Source: Tetranychus cinnabarinus (lineage: Eukaryota; Arthropoda; Arachnida; Trombidiformes; Tetranychidae). From it: a DNA stretch of 64,000 nt. Numbering within the stretch: position 1 is the stretch's first letter; the number at the start of each line of letters is the position of its first letter. Where the stretch lies: NCBI GenBank assembly GCA_022266195.1, contig WHVY01000007.1:2232001-2296000 (forward strand). The letters are read 5' to 3'. Below the pieces are notes generated by a model. It had not been told where the DNA came from, searched no databases, and saw only the letters and a program-made list of their open reading frames with translations. Shown piece after piece: positions 25,791-39,674 of this stretch. The position numbers and the translations under genes were made by a program.

Positions 25791-28079
25791 ATTTGTCATC
25801 GCAATAAATATCAATCCAATGATTGAATTTGCAACGAAAAGTCAAACAAAGTATCAGCTTAGAAGTTCTTAATTGGTGAAAAACTATCAATTATAACAAT
25901 GCATTTGATAAATTAGTAGCAATTTATCTTATCCTTGACACAATTGATGATATTTTTCAATCTTATTCAATGTTAAACCAAATAGTTCTGCTTTAATAAT
26001 TGAATGTCAAGGATCAGCTGCTATTTCTAGATGCTCAACATTTTCATTAAACCCAATTTTTAGGTAACTTTATCTTTTCAATACAAAATTTGACTATTTT
26101 GATGCTTTTGAAATCATTGATTACAACTTTGATGTAAAAACATAATATTTATATCATTATAATATTATATTTATAAGTTTATATCAAAATATACTCCAAA
26201 TGCTGCCTTTTTGGTTTGGCAAGTAAAAATTTATAGCCATTATTGCAGGCAAAAATGATTTACAGTTTAATTTAAAGTCAATGAACATTTAAAAGTGATT
26301 AACTCATTAATTAACTTCATAACTGATAGACAATAGCAGTGAAAAGCAAACTATTAAACGGTTATTTACCTTGAAACATTATTTACATATAATAGTAATA
26401 TCGATGTTTAATGATTTTAATTTCATTGTGATATTTCATTGAATATTTGGTTCTTGATGAATTTCATGAAAACAATATCATTTTTTAAATCAATAAGATT
26501 CCTTTAGGCCTTCGTAAATCAAGGAAAAAATTAAGATCAAATCTTGACTCATTTAACCCTATGAAGGACAATCAATGGTTAATTTTGATTGTTTAACCTT
26601 ATTAAATGATGATTGATCAACAGAGTATGATATGGAAACTGAAGGTAAATACAATTTACTTTGAATTTGTCTATTTCTCGATGAAAAAGGTGATCATTTT
26701 GTTTTAATGAATATGGTAATGAATATTAAACTGTTGCCTTTAAGCTACTTTTTGATGCGATTCAGCAATTCAGAAGTGGAAGTGAAACAGTCAAAGGTAA
26801 TTAACTTTTCAAGGTAACATTTCAATTGTAATTTGATCAGAAATTTGTTGTAATTTAAGTTGACTTCAATAACAATCTTCAAATCAAGTTTTAATGGCGA
26901 AAAGGCAATAAATTGAAAATAAATTCCCAATTAACTTTCATTCCAATTGATAAAATTGCGTATTCACAATAATAGAAGATGATTTAATTGCAATTTCAAT
27001 CAAATATTTGCACTTGATCTTTTCTGTTTGTCATGTTTTACCTTAAATTGATTTTAATTAAATGCACTAATCAAACAAGTTACTTTTATTACATTTATTA
27101 CAACCCAGTGTAACCTATTGTTAATCCATTTCGTCGGTGATTTCCATTATTTACTAGATTTGGTTCAAACAATCAATGAATTGATCTATTGTTGAATTGT
27201 GATGATAAAATTCTTAACATGAACCAAATATTTTTGATTAAATTCTTGGTTTATATCTTGTTATTACAATTTAGATCCGCCATTGAAATGGATATTGATT
27301 TGTAACCAATTTTGCAGCTTCACTCTCAATGTGTTATTAATAGCAAAAATGTTTAAAGCTTCACCAGCAATTTGTTAATTTAGCTAATTTTTTAAGCACA
27401 ATAACCTCCAACCTTGAGGCAACTCTTTGATTGTTAAATCATTTTCCTTGAATTACTTCCATTATGATCATATTAAACCATTGAACGGTTGATTAAAGGC
27501 TTTACTAGTTGCAAACCTTCAATTTGTCCGTTAACAGGTTAACCACTTGTAAAAGTGTTAAGATCAAAGGGCATTTCCAATGATTCAATTAGTTGTTACA
27601 AATGATGAATTAAGTGTTAAACTAATTGTTGAAATAAGTGCTTGAATAAGTGTTTCAATAAGTGTTAAAAAGTACTTAAATAAGAGCTGTAATCGATGGT
27701 AAGACGATGGTAACTGCATGTTGAGTCTATGATAAGAATAGCTTGTCTTGCAATTTCTTGAGCCTCAATCTTGAACAATTGTCTTGTAATGAAATTGAGA
27801 TTTCCGCCAATTACAAGCCTCACACTGAAAGAACCTTTAATTCTGGTCATTTTATTCCATTGGGTTTATATCTGTGAAAAGGTGAAGAACCAGAATTTAA
27901 TAAGGAAAAAGTAGGAACCCAAATTTCACTTTTTCATTTCTCTTTTGCATTGAACTTGTGTTTTTAAGGTTGGCCGCATTTGAAGTCTTTTGCCTTTATA
28001 TTATAAGATATCAAAGCTTATTATTAAATTGATTAAAAATCTTAAGATCATGATTATAATAATCACCAGACATTTACCT

Positions 28080-28620
28080 TAACTCTTTCCCTTTCAATGA
28101 TTCTTCCCCTTTTCCTTCTGATTCTCCTGATTTTGCTCGTAACATTTTCTCTCTCTAACCTTCTTTCTCTCATTTCACCCTCTTACTCATCTTTCTGTCT
28201 ATGAAATATCCTCTCTTCACCTCTGTCTATTTTTTTTCAGCCACAAATTCAATGTTCAATTTTTTTGTTGTTATAAAAATCATTCTCAGCTTAAGCTTGA
28301 TGTGAACAAAAAACATTCTCACCATTTACATCAATCTGATTCCTTCGCTTTCCTTTTTATATCAAATAACAATCAATGGTTAAATACAAAAAGTGTCTAT
28401 TAATTTAATTGTAGTCTTCACTATTCAACCTAATCGTTCTGGTTTCAGGAGCTCCAAAAATTTAACCATAATCATCAGATAACAAAACAACATTGCATCT
28501 GTTCTTTCTTTCCCAATTTCATTTTTTCATTTTCTTTCAAGTATCTTTTTTTCCTTCTCTCCTTTTCCTTTGTCCTGACCCGTTTTTTTTTCGGTGTTTT
28601 CTGATTGTTTCAAGTAGCTT
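28080..28620 (+). promoter_or_regulatory. Pyrimidine-rich tract upstream of the SLC16-type gene
   Basis: A C/T-rich sense-strand stretch 1.2-1.7 kb before the start codon at 29787. It mirrors the sense-strand C/T-rich tract upstream of the minus-strand gene at 3744. It may be a leader, core promoter or nucleosome-poor region. No promoter motif was identified with confidence. Confidence 0.35.
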
Positions 28621-29786
28621 CTTGCCTTTTGATATTGTGATTATATAATTTAATCTTCATTAGGTAACCATCACTTACACCAACCGATTTACCATGCATT
28701 AAGACACCAGGAGAAAACCATAATTGATTTCTTTCTGTGTTTTATATCTTATTCCCATTGTTGTGATATTTACCTTATTCTTGATACATCTTAATGAATA
28801 TTTTCTGTCGCCTGTCTATCTATGCCTGATGATATGTTACGAGCTTGATTTAATTCATCTTGATGGTAATAACCCAAGGAGCAGAGAATCAATGACGATA
28901 AATTGATTCTTTACCAAATCGAAAGTGCCGTGATAATTGATCCCTTTTTGGTTTCTATTTTTCCACTGTGAACGTATTTCTAAACCATTATTAATACCAC
29001 CAGCAACAACAATCTATTTACGTATTTTGGCTTGCTGTAATCTCAACTGTTTCATTTTTTGTCGACTTTTTTCCCTTACGTTTTGTTTACTCAATTTTTA
29101 GAGGCAAGACATCTGAAGCTAAGAAGAAACAGAAGTGAGATTCATGATCATTCAAACGTGTGTGATAGTCAACATCTTCAACTGTGATTAATTTTATGAT
29201 AGAAACAATCAAACGTGTTATTGCCTCTTGAAGTCGTGCTTACTTAAGGACATTTACATCAAGCTTGTGTTTTCTTTTTTTCACCTCTTCCATTGTCTCT
29301 CAAAGGAAACATCCCTGTCAGCCTTTTGCAATTCCCTGTTGAAAAAAAAACTAGAAACATCATCAACTCCATTTAACCAGTCATCATAACTTTTTCGATC
29401 GAATCTATGGCAAAATTAGTGGTTTTTTGCGATAGGAATACGATTCAGCCACATCAACTTGATAAGTTTTATCTTTGTCAACACCAATTACCATTATTTT
29501 CCAGTTTGACTTTAACCAACCAATTTCTGGTTCACAGTGATTCAACACCAATTTCATTGATAACTCAACAAGAAAATCAACAACAATTACAACCATTAAT
29601 TAGTCTATCAATTAGACCTACAAATAACAACTTTCTAAGCAATACTTCAAGCAAACACAATTATATAATTACTAAGTGGATTAGTAATCAACCCTATTCA
29701 ATTTCAATTAGACAATTTATATCAAACATTGAAACATTAAAGCTTAATTACAACTATATATTGCATCAATTTAAATTCTTAATACT

Positions 29787-32700
29787 ATGGAAAATTCAAT
29801 TGACGGTGATACAGATTGTAGTGAGAAATGTCCAACAGATCGGTGTTTACTGTTGGATAAACGTGATACTCAACCAATCATACCTGATGATGAAGGAGAT
29901 GATGGTGATGATGAGGACGATGACGATGAAGAAGGAGATGATGAACAGGGAAATGGAGATGAAAATGAACGAATTTTCACCGATTCTCATCCCCATCTCA
30001 ATATTTATCAGCAACCTCGGGAAATGAATGGCAATGGTGACAGTAGCAGCATCCTTAACATTGTGAATGCTTCCAACGGAAACCATAATAATCTTACCAT
30101 TAATAATCAAGCTAATAAAGTTAATATCAACATCAATAATGGCAACAATGACTGTAACCCGGAACAACAGGGCAATAACAGCAGCAACCTTAATCAAGTC
30201 AATTCAAGTGAATCGCACAGTCATTCTGAAAATGGTTTAAGTGACCTTGCTACAAGATCGAAAAGGTTTCCCCGATTCAACCAAGAAAAGGTATTATTCC
30301 CATTATGGATAAATTTAAACAGGTCTTTCAGTTTCACATCTTTTCCAATAGTAACTCACCATATTTCTCTGGATTTTGTCTTTTCTACTTCTTCTTCTGA
30401 TCGACCTTCCTTTTTCTTTCTCCCTCTCAAAATGAACAAAAAATATCATTATCGTGCCATTGACAATCAATACCAAATCTTGGTTTGACAAAACTTCTCA
30501 TCGACGGTAATAATAGCAAAATTATTGCCGTCACACACTTTGAATGTGCACAAAATATCTTTTAAATATAACTCCACTTTTTAAATCAGTTTTATTTCAC
30601 TTTGATCACTGCCTATCATAATATTGAACAATGAACAATGTGAAATAACTTATTTTTAGTAACTAAAGTCAATTTTAAAATCGTGAGATTTACTGTTAAC
30701 TTATAAACAATAGAAAAGGTTTTTATCCTGTCTTTACATTGAAACTGATGTTGTCCGTTTAAATATTTATTTATTCACCAAGAATACAAAACAAAAGTAG
30801 CTTTTCTAATCAAAAAATGTTTTCCATCTTCCAGAAACTCAGAGAAAGTGACATCGATAAAGTGACTATCAATAGTAAATTAAGCAACGCCAATCAAAAA
30901 ACATCACTTGCTAAGTTTGATGAAACATCGTATCATAATGGAGTTGTTAATGTGAATAACAACAATCATTTACATCTTAATCAAAATAAAAGTAGCTGTA
31001 ATTGTTATGGAAAAGGTGACAATGTAAATTGTGTCCGTCGATTGATCTCATCAGATTCTGGTGGCTCAAATAAATCATCAAGTAAAAGTGGTCGTAAAAG
31101 TCGAAGTGGAGGTCCACCTCAAGTGGCACCTGATGGAGGTTGGGGTTGGGTCGTTGTTTTTGCCAGTTTCATGATTAGTTTAATTGCTGATGGTGTTTCT
31201 CTGTCCTATGGTTTCTTTCAAATGGACCTGACTAAACACTTTGGCCAGAGTAAGGGTAAAACTGCCCTAGTTGGTTCCTTATTACTTAGTATGCCTGCTC
31301 TTACTGGTCCCATTGCCTCAGCACTTACTGATCGTTATGGTTGTCGAACTATGACCATTGTCAGTGGCCTTTTATCCGCTTCTGGTTTCATTTTGGGTTC
31401 GTTTGCTCGAAAATTGGAACACTTGTTCATTGCATTCAGTATCACTGGTATTGGATTGTCACTCTCCTATGTAACTTCCATCGTCATTGTGGCCTACTAT
31501 TTCAATACAAAGCGATCACTAGCCACAGGATTAGCTGTTTGTGGAACCGGAATCGGTACTTTTCTATTTGCTCCATTAACCACCTATCTTTTAAATGAAT
31601 TTTCATGGCGAGGTACACTTCTCATAATGTCCGGATTTTTTCTAAACATAATTGTCTTTGGTGCCTTGATGAGAGACATTAATGTATCCGAAGTTGACTC
31701 TATCGATGGCCAGGAATCAGATTCAGATGAAGATAGTGTCATTGAACCATTAAGTATTCGCAATTCTGGTTTGATTCAGCAAAACTGTTGTGGACCTTTT
31801 GTAAATGGAACTTGTATTGGTGCTAAAGATGTAACTTGTGATGGATCTCGACATTCAATCGATAAAAATATTTTTCCTCTCTCTGGTTTGTCAGCAACTA
31901 AATTAGCAGCCACCACAATACCTTCGATTGTTGAAGAAATCCCTTTTTGTGTCAATAAACTACCAAATGATCCAGATTCATTTAAATCTAAGCCTAATGG
32001 ATCATCAAATAAACCTCTTTCGTCAAATTGTATCAATTCTCATTGTAGCTCAATGTTTCCTGCTGACAAACAGGCAACATCAACTCTCTTCCAAAACCAA
32101 CCTGATCATCTATATGCTCACAATAATTGCAACTTTCATCCCCACCAACACAACAATTGTAATTCAACAAACCCTCGTCTCCTTCGATTTCAATCATCTT
32201 ACTCATCATCTACAACTAAAAGTGATCTAAAAAATTACTCTTCCCTTGTTAACATTCCTACCTATATAACTCACAACGGTTTGGTATCTAAAGATATTTT
32301 GGCCGAGATAAGTGGTCGAAAAGATGGTAATCTTAATCAACTCTTGCAAAAATATCCTAATCTGTTATCCATCCTTAATCATCGCGATCAAGAAAAGTCA
32401 TTATTCCTTTCCTCCAGAGCCATTGGACACGACCCAGAGTCTGAACAAGGTGTATCTAACCTTATAACCGAGCCAGATAATTTGAAGCCTAATAATGTCC
32501 CTAATAATCTTCCAATTAGCAACAATAAGGAAGGAGTTGATTCCAAGAAGCATGTCAAAGTTGACATTGAAACATGTTTTCCGCGTAACAACACAAATCG
32601 ATTGAAAGTTGTGGGCATTGGTAATGCCAATGTTGTTGGCTTGAACGGAACACCAGGAACAAGTAAAGACTTATTAGGATCAAAGATGCAAAGAGCAAGT

Positions 32701-35700
32701 TTAACGTATCGAACTGCCGTATTTCGTGATGTAAGACGTTACCGATTGCGATCTTCTAGTGCCCCTGATATTTTTCACAACTCCATGGTGGCCATATCAG
32801 AGAGAGAAAGTTTCTTTTATGATATTAAACAAGTTCTAATTGATTCAGTTGATCTTTCAATATTTAAAAATATACGATTCACTATCTTTTGCCTCTCCAA
32901 TTTACTACTTCACGGATGCATTGATGTGCCCTATGTCTATCTTCCGGACCATGCCATTTCATCTGGAATTTGTGTCAAAGAGATGGCCTTTTATCTTATT
33001 TCAGTTCTCGGGATTGCCAACACTCTTGGAACAGTATGTTGATTTAATCCCTTTACTTTTCTTAATTGTGAGGTTTCTGTTGATAAAACTTGTTTACAAA
33101 ATGAGATTTAAAATACTTGAGTATAATTCAAGTTTTACAATCCTGTTGTTATCCAAATTATGGTTCCATAATGAGTCTTGATAGTTTTCACTCTTTTTAT
33201 TGTTGTTGTCATTATATTAAGTAATATAAGTAATCGATGAGAATGAGAAAAAACCCAAAAATTTAGCCAATCATCAGTTTGTCGTTAATTTTCCTTCGTT
33301 TTTTTCACCCAACCATGTTAGTAATAATCATAAATGTATTGCCATCTTTAAGTCGACATTCCAGATTTCCAATCTATCCATGATCCAGGAATCCTTGAAA
33401 TTTCTTTATTGCTCATCAATGATTGGCAAAAATGAACAATGACAAAAATGAATGTCTTTATGCAATCAACTCAGGCCAAGGATATAATCATGTTGATTAC
33501 CGAATCCAATATGCTCTTAAGCTGTTCGTGTTAATACTATCAAATTGCTGTAATGTAGAAACTTTTTGTTTTGTAAATCATGATTACATCTTGTGTGACT
33601 TGATTGTGAAAAAGGGAAAAAATAGACAGCGAAAGAGATTCAGAGAAAGCACAAGACTTGAATTTTCTTTGAATCATAAACTTGAAAAGTTTTTATTGTG
33701 AACATGTAATAGTTTATTACAGCAAGGTCAAGCAAATCATTTGATTAACTCTGAACTAAATGTAAACCAGCCACAGAAGCGAAAACTTTTTTGGCACATT
33801 TCAATGGATCTTTTTTTCTCACTGTAATTGTTCAGATAAATCTTGTGCTTTAGTATTCATTAAATAACATTAGTAACCCCTTCACTTGACATTGCTGAAG
33901 AAGTTTCTTTATCACAGAGAAAAAGAAACACCAAAACATTTCTATCATGTAGAAGCTGACGATGAAGATGATGACAAGACTAAAATTATTACATCTTGTA
34001 TTACAGTCTAATGAAAAAGATTATCACTTAATCTTAGATTATCATCATTCCATCTTCCACTTTGACACATGCAACTTTGGGATGTTATTATCTAACAACA
34101 GTCTTTTAGTGTCTCAATGGGCTGATATTTGAAGGTCGCCTCATCCTTTTCATCATCATTACATGTCTACTCCAGGAACCGAAAAGTTATACGGAAGAGT
34201 CAAAAAAACTCTTAGATCGATATTTCTAGGCTATTCTGTATTTATGTTTCTCATTGTTATTTATGTTAACAGTCCCATTCATTGGGATGGTTTAGTTCCT
34301 GGTTGTTTCCTTGGTAACAACTCAACCTTTTTTTGCTCATTTTCTCGGTGAAATTAATTCTCATCTCATAGAGGGAGCATTTTTCATCTTCATCTCCACA
34401 TCTTCACCAAACAAATTCATTTAACTCTTTAATTTCCTCTCATGTGCAGTTTTCATTCATCATTATTGAAACAATTTAGGATTATAGCCATTGAAATTGA
34501 TACCTATTTCTGTATTACCTTGAAAAGGATCATGCAAGAAAACCTTGTTCAATCCATCAATTTTGAACCATGAAAGTGTTAAAATGACATCTTCCACTAA
34601 CTTCAATTGATTCTATTTTTGTTACAAATTTCATTTCCATTGTTTATAAATGCTGAAGAAAAGGAAAAATATTATTTGAAATCACTTTGATTGGTTACAA
34701 AATTTTGATGTTATTGATCGCTTCTCGCAATTGATTTAATTTAATCTTACTTTGACTTTTGATCAATAGAATCGATTATTATTAGTTTGTCAGGAATTGC
34801 TTTTGATACAATATTATCCAATTTTTCAACATCAATAATAATATTGACATTTTTAACTTTCAATAAATTGAGATCTGAATGATTTGATCAAAGATTATCA
34901 GCTCAAAATGACAAAAGACTGCTAAAATGAATTGAATTGAACATTATTGAAAGAGTTTCAAATTCATAATGTAATTTCACCACTGACATGTAGACGCTTC
35001 GATGAATTAATAGAATGAATATTTTTCATGAAAGAAAATAAATTCAATCAAATGAAAAAAAGTTAAATAATACAATTATCCATAATAAAAGCCAAATATA
35101 GTCGGAAATTTGAAACATTGACTAAAATAACTTCTGAGTCGCATTTTTTGTTACAATTTATTATTTGTTGATGAAATTTTGTATTTTATAACTGTAAAAT
35201 GGTTTAAAAACTGTTGTGTAATTGTGATTATCCAATTATAACAATGGTAAATTGTATTATACTTTGAAACAATCAATTATTTCAATCGATTGGTGGCAAC
35301 AAAGTCTAGTGAATGCATTGTTTGAAAATCAAGTTTGAAGTTATTTAAATGTATTACAGATTGTAATTGATTTTTTCTTATGAAATTAATTTTTTCATTT
35401 ATTCTCTACGTTTTAGATCATTGTTGGCTATATTGGTGATAAACCATGGTTAAGACCATCAACCTGGTATAGTGGTTTAACTGCTCTTGGAGGCATTTCA
35501 ATGGCTTTGATTCCACTGGCTCGTAATTACTATCTTCTTGCCGTATTGGCCGCTTTTTATGGTTTTTCCGTTAGTGCTAACTACACTTTGGTCTCCGTTA
35601 TTTTGGTTGACATAATCTCACTGGACAAATTTACCAATGCCTATGGATTGATGTTACTGGTCCAGGGAATCGCCTCCATGCTGGGTCCTCCGATTGCAGG

Positions 35701-36110
35701 TACAGTGATGATCTGAAAGATGGATTGAAAGACATTATTGATTAATCAATGATAGACATTTTATCAACATTTGTTAATGTTTATTATTTACCTTTTAATT
35801 GCTTTTAATTTTGATTTTCACTATTTCTAATCTTTACTTTTCTTTGTTTCCAGGCTGGTTATTTGATATTTCTGGTGATTATAATACAACGTTTTATGTG
35901 ATTGGTCTTTGCGTTTTTGCCAGTGGAACCATTGTTTTCCCATTGAATGAATCTCGATTTTTACAATCATCAGTTTCATCGCCACCATCGTCCTCAAGTA
36001 ATGGTTCATCAGTCATTGAATCAACTAGCCGTACCTCTAGTCCTGTGGAAGACAAAATAACAGCTCTAAGCTCAAATAAGACTTTTTTTGACAAGGAATC
36101 TTTTCCTTAA
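29787..36110 (+). CDS. Monocarboxylate-type transporter (SLC16 family) with very long N-terminus and central loop
   Basis: Four exons join in phase: 29787-30290, 30835-33033, 35417-35699 and 35854-36110, giving 1080 aa. The middle intron is 2.4 kb, long for this window. The SLC16 signature DGGWGW is at residues 268-273. It is followed by six hydrophobic helices containing the conserved YGFFQ and DRYGCR motifs. A cytoplasmic loop of about 395 residues (roughly 450-845) is rich in Ser and Asn. Six further helices include the GWLFDISGDY segment before the last one. Family members move monocarboxylates, thyroid hormone or aromatic amino acids across the plasma membrane; the substrate cannot be read here. 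The N-terminal ~267 residues are cytoplasmic, with an Asp/Glu run (about 33-60) and Asn-rich stretches. The ATG at 29787 is the first in the frame that splices correctly to exon 2; upstream non-coding exons are likely. Confidence 0.93.
33034..35416. other. Long intron of the SLC16-type gene
   Basis: A 2.4-kb AT-rich intron bounded by ACA|GTATGT and TTTTAG. It contains short frames at 33423-33701 and 34163-34351, but neither has a supporting splice context or a recognisable domain. No nested gene is claimed. Confidence 0.7.
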
Positions 36111-36618
36111 TTTTTTTGTTCAATTTCACATTTTTCTCCTTTTTTGCCTTTACTCTTCACCTGAAACCTTTCATTTCACCGGTTATGATCATTATATCAT
36201 ATTATCATTAATATAAATTTCATTATTTATCACTTATTCAACAATCAAAAATAATAAAAAAAGCACAAACACACAAAAAAAGAGCAAATTATTCTTTAAA
36301 TTTTGTCTTTTCTTCTTTTCATCACCAATCACATTTCTTTTCAACTTCATTTCCAACAATTTCAGATGTTATTGAATTTGAAATCCTTTAAAAGTGAAAT
36401 GAAACAAATTAATAAAACGACAATTGTGGTAAAGTTTGCTTTTTTTGCTGAAGTTTTTATTTGCAGCAATTTGTCTTAACAAACTTCACTTTGTTGTTAT
36501 TAACATTAAACACCAAGTGCAATCGTTTGTTACAATAGATTGTGTAATTAGATTAAATTTGGTTCTTCGATGAATAATTGTTTCCGATGTTGAAGTCATT
36601 GATTGTCAATCTGACCGT
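36111..36618. other. Convergent 3' region, SLC16-type gene / troponin C
   Basis: 508 bp between two opposing stop codons. AATAAA on the plus strand at 36253-36258 can serve the transporter, and AATAAA on the minus strand at 36456-36461 can serve troponin C. The 3' ends therefore do not need to overlap. Confidence 0.55.
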
Positions 36619-37306
36619 CTAATCTCCTGTCATCATTTCCATGAACTCTGTAATGAAGTAAAGTGAAAGAAGAAAAAATTAATTTATCTTTATAATACAA
36701 TTGAATTGCTATTTTGACTAACCATCAAAGTCGACGGTTCCTGATCCATCGGTATCGATCTCAGCGATCATCTCGTCGAGCTCATCTTCAGTCAATTTAT
36801 CATCAAGAGCTCTTAAAATTTCCCTCAAATCTGATGTTTTGATGTAACCGTTTCCTTCCTTATCGTATAAACGGAAGGCTTCTCGGAGCTCCTCTTGCAT
36901 GGCTTCAGCGTCTTCCTCAATCAAGAAACGAGCACAAAGGGTCAAGAATTCATCAAACTCCAGTTGACCACTACCTAGATTGAGAAGAATAAAAAAATGA
37001 AATGAGTAAATCAACTTATAACAATTGACTTGATAACACATCGCATTACATTTGACTTAGCTCTAGGAAGGAAGGTTAATTTGGTGATTTTTTTGCCTAA
37101 TTGTTATTAATAATTACAAAATTAATACCATCAGCATCGATTTCCTCAATCAATTGCTGAAGATCAGACTCTTCGAAAGTCTGACCCAATGTTCTCAGGA
37201 TGGTTGAGACCATGTTACAGGCAATGTAACCCTTCTTTTCTCGGTCAAACATGTCGAATGCTTTCCTAAGCATTTGAACTTGTTCCTTCGTTAGATCCTC
37301 AGCCAT
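36619..37306 (-). CDS. TpnC: Troponin C, arthropod muscle type
   Basis: Three coding exons (37306-37129, 36974-36723, 36647-36619) give 152 aa. The last exon is only 29 nt and encodes EFMEMMTGD. Troponin C is the calcium sensor of the thin filament and binds troponin I and T. EF-hand I (DMFDREKKGYIA) lacks ligands and is probably silent. EF-hand II (DADGSGQLEFDE) is complete. EF-hand III (DKEGNGYIKTSD) has Asp instead of Glu at position 12. EF-hand IV (DTDGSGTVDFDE) is complete once the last exon is joined. A silent first hand with active II and IV is the arthropod troponin C pattern. The ATG is preceded by a likely acceptor (ATTCAG, exon high end 37326), so the 5' leader is spliced. A candidate leader exon ends at the donor at 38492-38485. 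Troponin T lies head-to-head. Confidence 0.96.
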
Positions 37307-39674
37307 GGTGTTGATGATAAATTAAACTGAATTTGAAGAAAGAGAAGAAAACAAATTATTAAAAATAAGCGTAAATATAATTAATAATGTAATTGCGATG
37401 AGTTGGAAATTTTTTTAGAACCAAATGTTTGGAGCATTCAATGTTTATGAAGATGAAACTGATGTATGGGTTGTCTGAAAATAGTAGTGAACCAACTTGG
37501 CACAAGAAACGCTATTTTCAACTGTTAAGTTATCTGAAATGAGAAGATGAAAATATTTCTTTTTCTTTCAAGATGTTTATCTTTTTAGACTGAACTGAAA
37601 AATCTAAATCAAGTTAACATGGGCAAATTGATATTTAGAACAGCTACTTTAAATAGATCAGCCCAACCTTTTTGAAAATTTATTTCTTGGCTTCAGTTTT
37701 GGCTAACAAACTAACCAATTATTGGATTTAGGCTTAGACGATCATTTGCAACAATAATAGAGTAATCAATAGAGTTAATAGTTTTAGGATTGGGTGAAAA
37801 GCGAGAGGAAAATGAAAGATTTTGTCCTTTTGCTGAAAAATTTTATCAGAAGGTGAAACTCGAAAGCTTATTCCTGCTGTTGGATTTGTGAACTTGATTT
37901 AACCCGATATAAAGCAATGTTAGACTTGAGTTTTATGTTTAAACATTGGTTAGTTTGATGAATCAAGAGTGTTATTAAGAGTCAACAAATGATCAAATAG
38001 AAACTGATTGAAATGGTAAATTTGAAATGAAGTTACGGGGAATTGAAACGCAAGTGGATACAAGCAATGAATCTGAAATCAGGTTTGATTGTTGAGCTAG
38101 TCGGGACAAATCTTTGATTCTAAACAATGATTTGACAAACGACAGTTTGAATGGCAACGACTGGTTAGATGAAACATGAAAACACAGGTGAACGGGTCTT
38201 CTGAGGAAGCAACTGGTTTGAATCACATATGACTTTGAAACTGATATCACTTAATAACAATGGTTGACCAACCTGGTGTCGATTAATGGATTGATAAAAT
38301 TAAAGGTTAACTAATCAACAAGATTACTTGATGATGAGAGGATTGAATGAACTGAACACCAAAAAAATATGTAAATAAAAACAGTCGAGAACAAAAAACT
38401 AACAAAAAAAATGAACAACAGCCGATAAGATGAAGCAGCCGAGAAGAAAGAAATAAAGTCAAATGGTTTGAAAAAAAGCAACTCGATCTTACCTAATTTT
38501 ACGTTCAGATTTTCGCGAAAAAAAACTTTTAAGGTGAATTGATGGTGATGATGAATCTGAACCGGGAATGAGACTATTAGACTGCTGGCTCATTATTAAC
38601 TGAGAAGACGCAGAAGTTGAAGAAAGGCTGGTAGAGGATCATCCCGCTTCCCAAATAAAGGCATCATCATCTGTCTCTGGCTCTTTCTGCTCTTCTCGAT
38701 AGCTTCATGATATTTATCGGAGGATCAACTGAATTAATGACAAGTACTCGGAGACAGAGAGATTAAGATAGACAGACGAAGAAAGAGGAAGAGCGTAAAG
38801 GAGAAGGAGATGAAGATGAGTTTTGTTTTCGCAGTCTTTTCTTAGTTACAGGTTTACTTTTCAAGCCTCATGAACTTTGACAAGCTTCTTGTTCAGATTC
38901 CTTCCTTGGAATGACGAGCTCCTTCCAAGATGAGGGGAGAAAGAGAGAGATTGTCAAAGGAAGATGATGGTACCTTATATGGCTGAGAAGATGATCATGT
39001 CTATCCATGGGATGAGGGATGAGTTGGTTTCAATTTTTGCAATTTGCGTTCTCGCAGTGTTACCATTAATCGGTGGGAATAGTCTCATTCCCGTTCAGTG
39101 TCATCCTCATCCTCACCTAAAAGCTTTTTTTTGCACCAACAAAAACAAAATAGAGTAAGATTTTTTTCTTCTTTTTTTTATCTTCTTCATTTGCCAGTGT
39201 TGCCATTTGATTTACACTTATTAATTATTGCCTATTGATTAGTATTCCTAGTGGTTTGTAATCCTAAGGTTGGTCAACAATTAACTATACACTGTGTCTG
39301 TTTCAAATTACGTTGACTCTGTCCTTCTCTTGGACAATCTGTTTTAATTCTCGACTCCTGAAGTTAATATTGTAATTGATTATCAAATTTTACTTACCTT
39401 AGTGAATCCATATTAATGTGATAAAATAGTCTATTCATGTTTTGTGTCCATCTTTTCACCTTGTCTTGTTTTGTTTAGTTTGTTTTGGATCAGGATAATT
39501 TTTTAAACAAGTTTTTTCCTTTGATTAGGAGTTGTATTTGATTGTTGATTTCCAATTTGTATTTGTTCAATTCAGTCTTTATCCTGTTGTCCTTGTTCCA
39601 TCTAGATTCAATTCCAAGTTTGTAATTATTTTATCAATTATCGTTACAGAAACGAGCTTAGATAACCCATCAAG
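37307..39674. promoter_or_regulatory. Divergent regulatory region of the troponin C / troponin T pair with candidate leader exons
   Basis: This holds leader introns on both sides. For troponin C (minus), an acceptor lies at 37327-37328 and a donor-like GTAAGATC at 38492-38485, so a leader exon probably lies just above 38493. For troponin T (plus), an acceptor lies just before the start (GTTACAG, then AAACGAGC near 39650) and a donor-like GTAAGATT at 39155. If these are right, the two transcription starts fall within about 38.5-39.15 kb and share well under 1 kb of control DNA. A 64-codon frame at 38964-39158 lies in that stretch; I take it as leader sequence. Confidence 0.55.

Larger units (their letters stand above)
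24394..29786. other. 5.4-kb gene-poor region upstream of the SLC16-type gene
   Basis: No gene is supported. It contains a candidate poly(A) signal for the VPS10 gene (AATAAA, 24863-24868), repeat copy B and a hairpin (listed separately), and many short chance frames. From about 28080 to 28620 the plus strand is C/T-rich (CTCTCTCTAACC, TTTCTTTCAAG). This is likely the promoter or leader of the transporter gene beginning at 29787, and leader exons may lie between 28.1 and 29.7 kb. Confidence 0.55.

Noticed and set aside
29407..30027. 206-codon plus-strand frame overlapping the transporter's first exon
   Set aside because: It is out of frame with the exon that splices correctly to the SLC16 domain and turns into repetitive Met/Lys in the Asp-rich region; the 29787 frame explains the locus.
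33423..34351. Two plus-strand frames inside the transporter's long intron
   Set aside because: Short, no domain, no splice support; considered chance.
38964..39158. 64-codon plus-strand frame with a hydrophobic middle (signal-like) between the troponin genes
   Set aside because: It lies where the troponin T leader exon is expected and ends at its likely donor; a short upstream frame is possible but not supported as a gene.
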